From Mnemiopsis leidyi (lineage: Eukaryota; Ctenophora; Tentaculata; Lobata; Bolinopsidae): a DNA stretch of 21,228 nucleotides. Position numbers and translations under genes: made by a program. The notes beneath the pieces were generated by a model. That model was not told the DNA's origin and ran no database searches. It saw only the letters and a list, made by a program, of their open reading frames with translations. This document shows, one piece after another, positions 1 to 12,000 of this stretch. The stretch lies in assembly GCA_000226015.1 (NCBI GenBank), contig JH155902.1:1177-22404 (forward strand), written 5' to 3'. The number at the start of each line of letters is the position of its first letter. Positions within the stretch are counted from its first letter, which is position 1.

Positions 1-414
1 TTTTTTAAGTTAAGTTTTCCTCATAACTCATTTTGTTAACAAATATAATCTTGTCAAGCTCGCATAAACGCGGGCGATCTTGTCTGAGCTGACTTTGTCC
101 GACCTTGACGAGATGATATCCGTCTAACGTTCTAACGAAACGAGGAGAGCAGAAAACTGCGAGCCGCGCGCGGGTCGGGTAACATCTCGACAATGTCCGA
201 CCCTCATTCGAAGCGATTAGAAACTAAAATGACGGGAGGGTGCGCGCTGCTGTACAAGGGCGATCACGCAATGTTGAATGTGCGTCTAGAATTGTAGGTT
301 GATAACCTATACTGTCGCGGCCACCACGCGCTCTTCTGGCCTGAATTTTGAAAAAAATCTAGACGCGCATCGCCCGTTAACAAAGCTTGCACAGGGATAT
401 TTAATTTTAATTAG
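1..414. other. CpG-containing sequence with an inverted repeat, no gene seen
   Basis: More CpG than the rest of the window, with GGGCGAT at 259 and GCGTCTAGA near 282 mirrored by TCTAGACGC at 359 and ATCGCCC at 368. A short open frame on the minus strand (5-193) shows no recognisable domain. Confidence 0.4.
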
Positions 415-793
415 TCTGAGGTCCCCAGGCAAGATTATGTTGGCTTAGCAAGTACAACCCTTGGACCGTGCGTGGTTTCGAAGATTGGACAGGTCAAGTC
501 AACATGCAATCTTACTTTAAGTTTACTTAAGCAACCTAATGGGGAGGTTTTTACCACTTGTGGCCTTGCTCCAGAGGCAAGCGCTTTTACTAAGCGCCTT
601 GCACAGAAACTATCAGTCAAGTTGGACCAATCATATAGCCATGTTATGGGGTTCCTTAGAAGGAAACTCCGCATAGAACTTTTGAAAACAACTTTGATGG
701 CCATGTGTGGCTTTAGGAAAAGTAGGGTTACAGCTATAGCCGAATTGGACTTAAACCTTTACAGTTTTATGTACATTAGTGTGTTTTTCTCAT
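415..793 (+). pseudogene. Decayed mobile-element ORF, C-terminal fragment
   Basis: An open frame from about 415 to 810 without a clear start codon (the in-frame run begins just after a stop). It contains LASTTLGPCVVSKIGQVKST, GLAPEASAFTKRLAQKL and YSHVMGFLRRKLRIELLKTT. The YS..MGF+R.KL..ELL+......GFRKSR ending is like the C-terminus of repetitive element proteins I recall from invertebrate genomes. Only the last ~120 residues are visible, and the downstream residues lose similarity. The exact element class is not assigned. Confidence 0.4.
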
Positions 794-1482
794 TCTTTTT
801 AAATGGTATATAGATATTTTATATAGGGTCATTTGTGTATTCAAGGTGTAATTGATTTTTATCTTTTTTACTTTTTAATTTGACTGATGTTTTCAATTAC
901 ATAATTTTATATCAATTATACAAATAATATGAGCCAGAAGATGTCAGTCGTTAATTACACCATCAGATATATTGAAGAACAGTTTCTAATTTGTTTAAAA
1001 AGCTTACATTCCATCCATAACATCCCATCCATAATAATGATTTTGACAAAATCTACTACCAAAAAGTGTATTTCTCGATTGCGATATACATCCATTGAGG
1101 AGGAAGGCTTGATTGAGTAAGGGCGAACTTAACCTGAGAACGAGATGTTTTTGATCGTTCCAACTGTGTAACATGATTTATACAGAAATTTTCGAAACCT
1201 GTCGTTCACAGTTACTGTAGGCTTCTGACACGAACTGTTATTTTCATACTATGAACCATCTTTAATTCGGTTTTGCATATAATGTTTACATTTTTATAGA
1301 GCTCTTCATTCTTTATCTTTATGTGGGTAAACTGCTGTATCATAATGTAATTTATAAAATTCAATTCTTTTCATACTATTAACTATAAGATGGTCCATTT
1401 AGTCAGACCTTAAAATTTGTGTGGTACCACCTGAATCTTGTATTTTACTATTTTACTATGTTACTGTTAATTTGTTGTGTTC
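794..1482. other. AT-rich non-coding sequence
   Basis: No coding features. A short frame at 929-1120 has no codon or domain support. Confidence 0.5.
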
Positions 1483-1492
1483 TAGTAGCTTG
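1483..1492 (+). repeat. Left target-site duplication of the SINE-like element
   Basis: TAGTAGCTTG, repeated at 1753-1762. The same 10-mer also occurs near 9374, so the match is suggestive, not decisive. Confidence 0.5.
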
Positions 1493-1752
1493 TTGGTGTA
1501 GTGACTAATGGTATCTAACCCGACTTTCTGTGCAGGAGATTGGGGTTCGGTCCCAGATCCGCCAATCATAGAGGAGTGCGCCAAGGGCGTTTGCCTACGA
1601 AATCCTCTCTGGTCGACTCAGTCGAATGAAGAGAAACAATGATTGAGGTTTGAATGAGGAGAGTCTCCGATAATAGATAAGAGATCTAGAATCTACAAGG
1701 GGCCCCTTTAGTATTACCGTAAAAGCCTTGGTACAGATGTAACAAATACATA
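1493..1752 (+). mobile_element. tRNA-derived SINE-like element
   Basis: An A-box-like TGGTGTAGTGA (1494-1504) and a B-box-like GGTTCGGTCCC (1544-1554) lie 39 nt apart, followed by a CCGCCA that recalls a tRNA acceptor end. A non-tRNA body of about 190 bp follows, ending in an A-rich GTAACAAATACATA. The 260-bp element is flanked by the 10-bp direct repeat TAGTAGCTTG. Confidence 0.62.
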
Positions 1753-1762
1753 TAGTAGCTTG
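1753..1762 (+). repeat. Right target-site duplication of the SINE-like element
   Basis: Second copy of TAGTAGCTTG, directly after the A-rich 3' end of the element. Confidence 0.5.
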
Positions 1763-2069
1763 GTAATCATGAATAGCGCCCTTTTAATCGGTAAATATCA
1801 TGGTCCTTCATTTTTTCAAGGATAAATATAAGCTGGGACACTGGACATTTTTATTTTCATTGTGTCGTTCGCAAAGGCAATGAAACAAGCTAAATTATTT
1901 GTATTTGTAAATCAAATTATTGACTTGTTTCTATGGGACCCCTGTACATACGAAAAGTCGTTCCACAATAAAATAGTAGTTGACTTTCACCTACCCCTCA
2001 TCCAAACACTATCATTCTTTCATCTTCTAACTCCCTCCTCCGCCCTCCCCCTTATTCCTCCTCTCTGAT

Positions 2070-2540
2070 CCAATGGCGTAACGTTGTAGCTGTAGCCAAT
2101 TTGGCGCCCCTTGACGGTAAAAAGGCGCCCCAAGTGGGCCCCTGGTAAAAGGGTTTACTGGAAGCTAATTATGAAAATATGGCCAAAAAATATAAATTAT
2201 AAATAGTGAACTTTTCAAACCAAACACTGCGATTTTGCTAGTCGCGCAGTTAATCTTGCAAAATTGTCCTATATTTTTTTGGCGATTTGGCACCCCCTTA
2301 TGAAGCCGCCACTGCTCTGATCCCTCATGTGTCCCCTGTCCTTCCCCCACCCAGCCAGTGGCATAACGTTGTAGCTGTAGACAATATGGCGTCCCTCGAC
2401 GGTAAAAAGGGCCCCAAGTGGCACCCCTGGTATAAGGGAGCTCATTGTGAAAATATGGCTACAAAATCGAAATTAATAGTGAAGTTATCAAACCAAAGAC
2501 GTGATTTAGAATATTATCCCATATTTTTATGACGATTTGG
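2070..2540. repeat. Two diverged direct repeats of ~200-280 bp
   Basis: Unit 1 starts near 2072 and unit 2 near 2355. Both run through GGCRTAACGTTGTAGCTGTA, then CGGTAAAAAGG, then a TGAAAATATGG block, AAATAGTGAA or TTAATAGTGAA, TCAAACCAAA and a final TATTTTT..GACGATTTGG or GGCGATTTGG. Identity falls toward the middle. It is probably a tandem or nested copy of a dispersed non-coding element. Confidence 0.6.
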
Positions 2541-2856
2541 TTTCATGGTTTCCAGTCATTCAGCTGAGTGGACTAAAGAAGATTGCATAGGCAAATGCCT
2601 CTAGTGCCAACCTGCATTGGCAAATCGCAATACTATGAACTGGTTTGATTGAGATGTCTGAATCCAGTTAAGTTTATGTACAGTTTCAGCTTATCACATA
2701 CCTATGAAGTTAAATATAATATACCTAGAGTTATCATGCACACCATTCAAAGCTAATAATCTTTCAGCTAACATACTGAGCAGTTGCACGGTTGCTGTCG
2801 TGACTGTGGCACTTACAAGAGCTTTTTTATTGAATTCCATATTTTCAAGCAATGTG
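2541..2856 (+). other. Region upstream of the HGSNAT-like start
   Basis: Presumed 5' UTR and promoter. The frame of exon 1 is open back to 2704, but no TATA box, initiator or CpG cluster is evident. Confidence 0.4.
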
Positions 2857-3027
2857 ATGATCAATATGTTACTCCTCTTTGGGCTCTGCATTCTCTGTAG
2901 GGTGGCCTCAGGAGCACAGGACGATGCATACATTCAGATATTTGACTTTGTTAACCAAAGTAAAACCTCTCCTATGGATCCTGCTCTTGTGCTCACAGAA
3001 GTTAAGCCATCATCTGATATATTTGTG
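2857..3027 (+). CDS. HGSNAT: HGSNAT-like exon 1: signal peptide
   Basis: Starts at ATG 2857, the first residues of a hydrophobic leader (MINMLLLFGLCILCRVASGA) with a likely cleavage before QDDAY. The reading frame is open further upstream to an ATG at 2704, but that start would place 51 residues ahead of the leader, so 2857 (or the next ATG, 2866) is preferred. The donor is taken as GTG|GTCAGT after 3027; a weaker GT at 3025 is also phase 0 and would drop one Val. An extra non-coding 5' exon is possible. No TATA box or clear promoter was identified. Confidence 0.75.
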
Positions 3028-6000
3028 GTCAGTTATTTCCTAATTAAATATTTTATTTCTATTTATCATTTTTTTGTTTCATTAACAACTAATTAGAGTT
3101 CAGTTTAAATTAAAGGTTATCAAAATCAAACTCTTGCTACATTTCAGAGGCCGCAAAAGCTGGTGCATGATTTGTTTGTAATTGAATATATGGATGCCTC
3201 AAGAAAGGCTATAAATGGTGAGATACAATTACTTATGTCCTCTACAATTAGTTGAACTAAACTAAAGGAAGTTGAGTTTTATGCACCATAAAAACAATTC
3301 ATCAAATCTATAATCTGGCTTACCACTTAAACTTTGTCAGTTGTATAACCTAAAATAAAATATTTTCAGCATCAACTTATGACATCACCTTCCAAAAATT
3401 GGTGGGGGGAGAGATATCATATCAGCATCCTTTTGATGAACCTCTTATGTTGAAACCCAATGAAAATGCTGCTATTATTGTGGATGAATTTGGTCCCAAC
3501 AGTGTTTTGCGGGGAACAGTGTGCAAAACTGGAACAACCCCAGTACCAGGCCTAGACAAAGCAGTTGTAATAATATGCCCAGACAAGAGTCAAACTACAT
3601 TCGAATTAGATAAATTTGCAGTAACTGGCTCCAACCTTGGATGTTTACGTAAGTTTTTAACATATTAATTAATTACATTAGCAAAGCCCCCAGGCAATCT
3701 CCTATGTTATTTCTAGAGTATCATACCATGCTATTAGATACCCTAGATAGCACTCTAATATAATACTCTCTAATATTGCAATTATTGTACATCTCATCTT
3801 GTTCCCTTATATTTGAAAAATTTCCCTACTTCTATCAGATTGCAAGACTGAGAATGATCTCAAACCCACAATCGTTGAAGATTCTGTGCATTTTTTGATA
3901 GATGACACCAACTATGCTTGGAACGTGACAATTCGATATGATAACAAAGATATCGATGAGTCGTGTAATTTTGTTTCATGGAAGCTGGGGGATAGTGGTG
4001 TTTACACAATTGTTATCAAGGAATCTGAAGACTCTTCCCCTGATTCAAAGAAAATTGCCTATAAATGTTTCCCCAGCCCAACTGTCAAGCCAAGTGACTT
4101 TTGGAAGCCAATATGGTTAACATTTGTTATTCTAATCGTGATAATTCTCGTCATGATTATTCTTATGATTATCAATAAACGATACCCGATGTTAAGAGAA
4201 GAAGCTTTAAAGAAGATCGGGAAGTGGTCTCCTGAAGATGAGGTTTTTGTTTTTCACGTTTTTGTGAATAGGCTTTTAATTTCACAGATTAACTTTTTAA
4301 TTCTATATTAGCGATTTTCAACTCGCCTGCTTTTAAATTTCTAGGATGATTAAGGATATTAATCTCGTTCAAATCGCAGAAGGAGAAGGAAAAGAAAGCT
4401 GCTCGACTTCAATCTCTGGATACATTTAGGGGTCTTGCTATCACTGTCATGATCTTTGTAAACTTTGGAGGAGGTTAGCACTAAACGTTTACCTTAACCG
4501 TATTCATCAGTATCAAATATGTTACTTATCTTAACGCTGTTTTAGACCCGTTTTTTGATCTTTATACATTAATAGCAGTCAGATATTTTCGTTATATTGA
4601 TCCATATTCCGTATAAAATTCTCCTCGACTAAAAGGAGGTTGTTGAAGTTGACTTAGCACGTCTGCCAAATAATTATAAGTAATAGGTGCACATGTCGAG
4701 GTCAGTATATCAGATTAATTATTTAATCAGTGTGGTCCTATGGATTTCTGTACCAATACTGGTTGCTATAGTAATTATTATGAAGTAGCTATTATATGCC
4801 ATGATCTTATCCGGTCTGAGCCATCGAACACTAGGAAGTCTTCAAATTGACCTATCACAATTTGCCACAAACCCACCACACATGTGACAGTCTCATCAAT
4901 CATTATCATACCTAATATCTCGTTAGCTGTGATACCACCGTGTTGCTACCCACATTTACCGAACATGTAGGCTAATCAGGCTGCCAACTGTATTCACAAG
5001 TACAAGAGTGTGCATGTACACACTGCACTAGCGGCGGGAACAGTGAGGTTGCTTGTAATTACCATTAATACACACTGTGGACTGGAGTGTGTGTGGTCTA
5101 CTGTGTTGGGTATACATCGGATCAGCTTTAGTTGGATGAGCTGCATCTATACTATTGCTCACCAACTTGGTTCATCTTTATAGTACAAAAGAGAAGGTTT
5201 TTAAGTTCATGTAACTACTTTGATCATCACTCGCAATTTCGTGTACATTTGGCTTGATGCGCAGTTTCGGCCTATCTTATTGCAGTTGGAAATCGTACAT
5301 TGGTAGGAAAAAAGTAATAAGCGTACTTCCAGTTTTATCCAAATGAATTTGCATTCGATAACATCGCATGCAAGGTTATTGAGATTATGTGAGTCCTATG
5401 TTTGGTTTTTTTGAGGTTATGTAAGAAAATGTGAGGTTATATATTTATATATGAGGTTATGGAAGGTTCCGGAAGGTTATATGAAAATATACACTGGGTT
5501 TAAATTATGTGACGTTATATATTAGAATATGTGAGATTATGTGAGGTTATTTAAAAAGTAAACTTGTTTTCAGGGAACTACTACTTCCTAGAACACGCCA
5601 GCTGGAACGGACTAAGTCTAGCTGATTTCGTCTTCCCCTGGTTCATGTTCATGGTGGGATGTAGTATCGTCCTCTCGGTCCAGTCTCAGGTACTTCATAT
5701 ATTATTTTTCAGACCTTGAATGTGTATTAATTGAATTTAGAACATAAACTATTTTAATCTAGGAGAGTTTGATTTAACCCAAATATTATATCACGAACAC
5801 CAGTGATATTCAAAAATCAGGAAACTAAACTTTAAACATAACTATCTAAGTCCTCAGTCAAGTATATCGCGGTACACCACTCTCAATGTCCAGTGACATG
5901 GAACATCAAATTATTTGTAAAATAGTGTTAAAAGTATTGAAGAAACTATTTTATTCAAATTCTTCTCACTACGGACTAGCTTATAAATTTACTCACAGAT

Positions 6001-9000
6001 ACACCGTTCAAGCCAAGTTAGCACTGTAGAAAGGTGTCACCAGATTAGGTGACATGAGCCATGTGAGAGAATGTGGTTTAGATTTCACTAAGAGGGCGGT
6101 TTAATTTTGTTAACCACGGAGCCACGACCGTGTAAAATATCTGTGCGACCTGCAAATTCTTTGTTTTAAACCGTGTTTGTTGAAATATGGTTAGGTTATC
6201 AGCGTGAATACTTAACGGAGTGTCCTCATATTACATATCAAAATGTTGTGTACAGTGATTGTTCTTTCATAACCTCACAAGCGTCATTGTATTACCGTGC
6301 AATATGTGGCACATGATAAGACGAACAAAAAGTTCTGGAATATTTAGTAATTTTTAGTAATTCAGGGTTTATTATAAACAATCGTCCTATAGCGAATTTC
6401 AATGACGGCGGTAGATTTGTAACGGTTAAATTGTGCTAGGTCCCACTTTTTCAACTATTTTATTCTGAACAAAAGGAGAATTGTATTTACTACTTCCTAA
6501 ACTCTATAACTATAAGCACTCTGTATGGAGTCGGCTACAAAGCTAAGAGACAGTACAATAAGAAGTTCTCAACTAAAACTTAGAACACTTCCTGTCGCCT
6601 TACTCTATTGTCTCCTCTACTAAGTTTAATTAATGTGATGTACAAGTTACTGTACTACATGATGTTCTAATTACCATACCCCACCTTACTCTGTGTAATT
6701 CTTTGTAAACCCTTCCCAGCCCCTAGCCTGTAACTAATCACTCAGCAGAGGACGCTGGCGTGGACAATAAAATATCCCCCTTTTTACTGTATAGTTAATA
6801 GAGTTCCTCCTGCCAGTAGATAGTAGATACCCTCCTGCCAGTAGAGACCCTCCTGCCAGTAGAGATCCTCCTGCCAGTAGAGATCCTCCTGCCAGTAGAG
6901 ACCCGCCTGCCAGTAGAGATCCTCCTGCCAGTAGAGACTCTCCTGCCAAGTTCACATCTATTTTCCTCCGGTACTGCTGCCCAGACGGTAATGGCTTTAT
7001 GTAAAGTAGAGTAATGTGTGTACGGAACAGAGACTTACTGTAGGACTAGATATTATCATAGACTAGGACTTTGGTTACAGCACTTGACTAATCTAAAGAT
7101 CTTTTAGTACAGCTCATTTTGAATGCAACTTTCCTTTAAGAATAGTGACGTAAATGTAAGATATATGCAGTGGCTTTTTCGAGCACTAAACCACATTATA
7201 AGCTTATAAGGCACTCTCGAGCATTAAAGCACATGATAAAGATCTATAGTATTGACGGAAGTAATGGCTTTACGGTAGTACAAAGTTCAGAATTAGTGTG
7301 GAAGATTTATTGTTCATTATAAGAGTGCAATTCACTTATCTCCAGCCAATTACGCTGGATCTCCGTACATCCGTCCTCAGTTCCAGACAAACTAATTAAC
7401 TAATTAATTGTAATTTGTTGTATAAATCCGTTGTACAGTGCACAGTGCACACCTGAGCCGAGGTAAAGCTGAACTCAGAACATAATTTATCAAAATTAAA
7501 CAAAATTTAGCTTGTTGTTACTGTTTTACGTTGTAATTGGCGAATTCCTCATTTTCGAACTTGAATTATCAATTTTAAAGGTTTGAGATGTTCAATCATT
7601 AATTCGTTTTACAGTGCTATCTAAGAGAAGTATGTCACCTTACAATTACAAGCTTCTTGATGTGTGATATGTAAAAATATAATTCTAGTCATAATTACAA
7701 AAGTACCCATCATAAAAGTAAATCATTTAATCTGTAAGAAATTGAGTTTACAACAAAATATCTTATGATATACCCGCTCAAGAAAGTTGATTAAAAGTCA
7801 AATTTAATATGGTCTCAGCTTTGAAGTCGCACGAAACGTATAAAGGCTGTCGTCGTATCGATGTGTTGACACATTAAATTCCAAAATGTGCTATTTGAAC
7901 TTTATTAGATGTGTTCTTGTCAATGATATTGGCATCGTTCTATGATGCCGTAGCCACGAATTCTGCAATACCATTTCGCAATTCCTGCTGAATATTTGTT
8001 AAGAACTGCAATTGGGTCGTTCCCTAAAATATCATCTTTGAATACCTGGAAAACTGTAATCTCATTACTTAAGACTTTGAGACTAGACAATCCTTATTTC
8101 GTATTACTTATGATTACTTGTTTTCAATGTATAATGGATAATTTTCCGGCGTAGTGCATAATTATGGACTACGTTCATTTGGGCCAATGACTGGGCTTAC
8201 ACTTACTGCGTTAAGGTATAATTTTCGGTTCTTAATTAGAAATATGATCATAGCTAAGTTATCATGAACAATTTCTGACTCTGAGCACTTCAATCATTGT
8301 TTTTTTGAGCTGAGTAAAACTATTTAAATCTAACCGTAGCCTAAAGTTTGAGTCACAAATCTGCGTTCATCTCAGCAGGCAAAAATCCATCATGTGCTGG
8401 GGCTAAAATTATTCTGAACACTACATTTAACTAGCTAGTTATAAGTATTGTGATAAGTAGTGTTATATTAATAACAATATTATTACTGTGAGCGGTACAG
8501 TGTTAAGTATTTTGTTACGCTTGATTAATGAAGTATAGAAAGGTGACTGGTGAACCCTAACTTAACCCTTGTCCCAGCTGAAGAGGAACGTCGCCAAGAC
8601 AGTAATCCTGAAGAAAGTGACGGTCAGGTTTATAAAACTCTTCCTGATTGGAGTCTTCCTCAACACTGCCGTTCCGGGAGGTAGGTTTATATCACAACTC
8701 AACTGTTTTTACTTGTTTATATGACAACTTTACTGTTTTTACTTGTTTATATCACAACTTTACTGTTTCTACTTGTTTATATCACAACTTAACTGTTTTT
8801 ACTTGTTTATATCACAACTCTACTGTTTTTACTTGTTTATATCACAACTCTACTCTTTTTACTTGTTCATATCACAACTCTACTGCTTTCTACTTGTTTA
8901 TATCAAACTTTACTGTTTCTACTTGTTTATATCACAACTCTACTGTTTTTACTTGTTTATTTCACAACTTTACTGTTTTTACTTGTTTATATCACAACTC

Positions 9001-12000
9001 TACTGTTTTTACTTGTTTATATCACAACTCTACTGTTTTTACTTGTTTATATCACAACTCTGATATTGTACTGAAGCCATTTGAGGGACTGGCGCCCTTT
9101 TTTCGAAGCTATTCTTTCGTGGAAATGTTTTATTAACTGATTTGTAAAATTAAACAAGAAACTTCAGGTCGTTGGTAGCTTGTTAACACGGGCCCAGTCG
9201 TGTTAAGAAGCTCCTTAATTGTCAGTATCATTTGGTTTATTCTTTGAAAAAATTCAGCTTCATTAACCTTGTATTGTCTAAGGGAATATCATAGTAAACG
9301 CACCTGGAAAGTCTAGACAGTTGTTTTCGTTATCAGTGCAGGATACCATATTGCCTGAAGAGAATTTATCTGTAGTAGCTTGAGCGGAGTTTTCTCACGA
9401 AAGTTTTGTTGTATAAGGATTATTAATTCCTGAAATGACAAACCACTATTCAGATCTCAATAATACCTTACCTTGAAATAAAACTTCTGCGAGGTTCAAA
9501 TATCCGTCGTAATTACTCCTTTGTTTTATCTGTATCGTATCAGCGACATCATTAAACTGGAGTATGTACGTTTGAACCTCTTCTGTCTGGTAAACTGAAT
9601 CGTCCTTCCGGTAATCAACTTTGATAACTTTTGGAGATGGTGCACCACTACAAGCTAGAGTACTGGGATCTCGGTTTTCATCCGCGAGACATACCGACAC
9701 TTCGCAATCTGAAATGTGGTTTTTCGTGATTCTATTTTTAATCTGCTTAAATATTCAAGCCATTGTTTCATAAGAAAGTATTACAATTGTTACGAAAGGA
9801 AACTCGGTTCAGAAAATGAATCATTTACCGTCGGTGGTAGTAATCTCCAAATCACCTCGTTCCCCGTTAGTGTCGTATCTGTTAACCACTTTCACTCTGG
9901 TCACTGTGTACACCCATCCCAACTTCAGAATGAAATACTCTCCTCCCTGACCCTGAATTTACAACGATTAAAATTCCAGGTAGTAATATTGCAGCTTACA
10001 TACTTTTCTAGAGTAGCTTAATAGCTGATGTCATATCATTTTGTATTAGGTTCATAAGAACTGAAGTGTTTATATATCCAAACCTTTGTATTCCCAGTAC
10101 TTCCTACTGTTAGTGTGTTTCCATCAATAACCTTTTCGGGTTCCATGTTTTGACGAATTCCTCTAGTGGAACTAACTTCGACAGATTCTGGTGATATCCA
10201 TTCAATGTTGGGCCCTGGGTAAATAAGTTCCTATATTTTGACCTAACTCCGTCAACACTGATTACTTTGATCATTCAAGGGATAATATCATCCTGTTCAA
10301 TAGAAGATGGAAGAATAACCCACTGCAGAGTAGTTTAAAATGGCATTTCAAGGCGACTTTCAAATGGGAAGGAATTTTCCGACCTACCCTCACATCTCGG
10401 ATCTTCTTCCCAAACAAACTTGTCTTGGTACAAACACCTGACAAATCTGTCACCCAAGAGTTCGGTACCAGGCACGGTACAGGACAGTTTGGTAAGTTCT
10501 CCCGGGCTAACTGGGAGACTGGTCGTCAGTTCTGTCTGCCAGTCTGGTGGTAAGTCTTCGCAGTTTCCTGGGGAATGGAGTTCGAGTGTTTATAAGAAGT
10601 TTTGGAAATTGGTTTCACGGCCAATGTAATCAGACATCGAAATAACCTATCAAAACTTCCGTATTCTCCCGTTTAAGAATACTGACGTCTAACAACTGTG
10701 GCAAAACAAAGTCTATTTACGTTACACAAAGTTCCAAGCTTTCCTCGACCATGCCATTATTCAATATTGTAATATATAGAAGTCTACTAACCGACAGCTC
10801 TAAATCGATAGGGCTGATTGTCTGCTGATAATTTCATCTCTTTCGTCGAACAGTTGTATATCCGTCTGTTCACCATTGCTCTTTCTCCTTTAAACAAAAG
10901 GAATTGATTCCTTGTCAGATAGAAGAACCAATTCTGTTCTTCTTGATCATACTTCACAGCAGGGATTGCTTCTGAAAATTCTAGGATTTATTAATTGATT
11001 TCTTTGAGGGTAAATTTTTGAGTGTCTGTCGTGAAATGATGATCTAAGTTCTCAAACCATTCTTTTATTTCTAGAAATATACCTCTTTGAAGTACTTGGC
11101 ACGAACCTCGCTGAACGAAGTCTGAAGCCGTATCCTCAACCTGGAATTCGAGTTGGGTCGGATTTTGGTTATATACAAATCCGTCAGCATGATCGCAGGA
11201 TGACATTGACACTCTCGCTACCTCAACACTATTGCACTCAATTGAAACCTCTTCCGTCTTCCCGCTATTTCTATGAAAAATAATCGTCCAAATTTTATCC
11301 TGCTTGTCTGGAAGGTTATGGAAGGATTGACTTGTTGTGCAGCGGTCTAGCTCGTACTTTATCGGATCGCTGAAGTATATCCTTACACCACCAGCTATAT
11401 ACGGTCCAACATTATAAAACATCACACTTAGCACCTCCCCACTTCCAACTGCACTGTCTGTTTTGATTCGTAAGGGACTGATGCTGGGGTTCCAAATTAT
11501 CATATTTGTGTCTCTGATTACATCCTGCCAATCTGAATAACAATGTATATGTCGGTTTGTCAAGTTGCTACAATAATGATCATGATTTTTACATTGAGAC
11601 ATGGGTACCAATAGCCTAATTCCATTTTTACCAAATTTAATTTCACTAATGTCTTCAAGTGTGAATTCTCTTGCCGATGTTACTTTAAAAAATTACAAAA
11701 CTTCAATCAAACGACCGCTCAGTTGACCTGGTTCTTAACTTCCAAATGACAGCTGGGCTCCTCTCTGAAGAAGAACTGGTTGCCGTATTGACACGTGACC
11801 ACATCGTCCCCCTGCATCCAGTACCCATCCTTACAACGCAGAGACACGGCTGCTCCCTCTGACACCGGGAATTGTTCTTCCGAGATCATGTGATCCCATC
11901 TCACACTAAGCGCTGTGCATGTTTGTTCTGAAAGATTGTTTTGAAATTTTATCCATTGTTTCTACAGTTTGGTCTCCAGGGGTATGAAAAATTTGAGGTT

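Noticed and set aside
1493-1565. A genuine functional tRNA gene
   Set aside because: A and B boxes are present but the acceptor and anticodon stems do not pair convincingly, and the body and flanking repeats fit a SINE better.
2165-2350. Minus-strand and forward ORFs in the duplicated block
   Set aside because: They fall in the diverged direct repeats at 2070-2540 and show no domain.
4344-4379. Upstream CTAG acceptor for HGSNAT exon 5
   Set aside because: It brings a TGA into the required frame; the acceptor at 4379 is in phase with exon 4 and open.
6734-6955. Minus-strand ORF with a GGSLLA repeat
   Set aside because: It is a by-product of the 18-bp minisatellite; no splice or domain support.
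8648-9136. 162-codon forward ORF through the minisatellite
   Set aside because: It overlaps HGSNAT exon 7 in another frame and consists of repeat-driven peptide.
10991-11611. A single 206-codon minus-strand gene starting MVPMSQC
   Set aside because: The frame is open upstream of this Met, there is no signal peptide, and a phase 1 donor at 11082 joins X2 exactly. It is an internal exon plus intron read-through.
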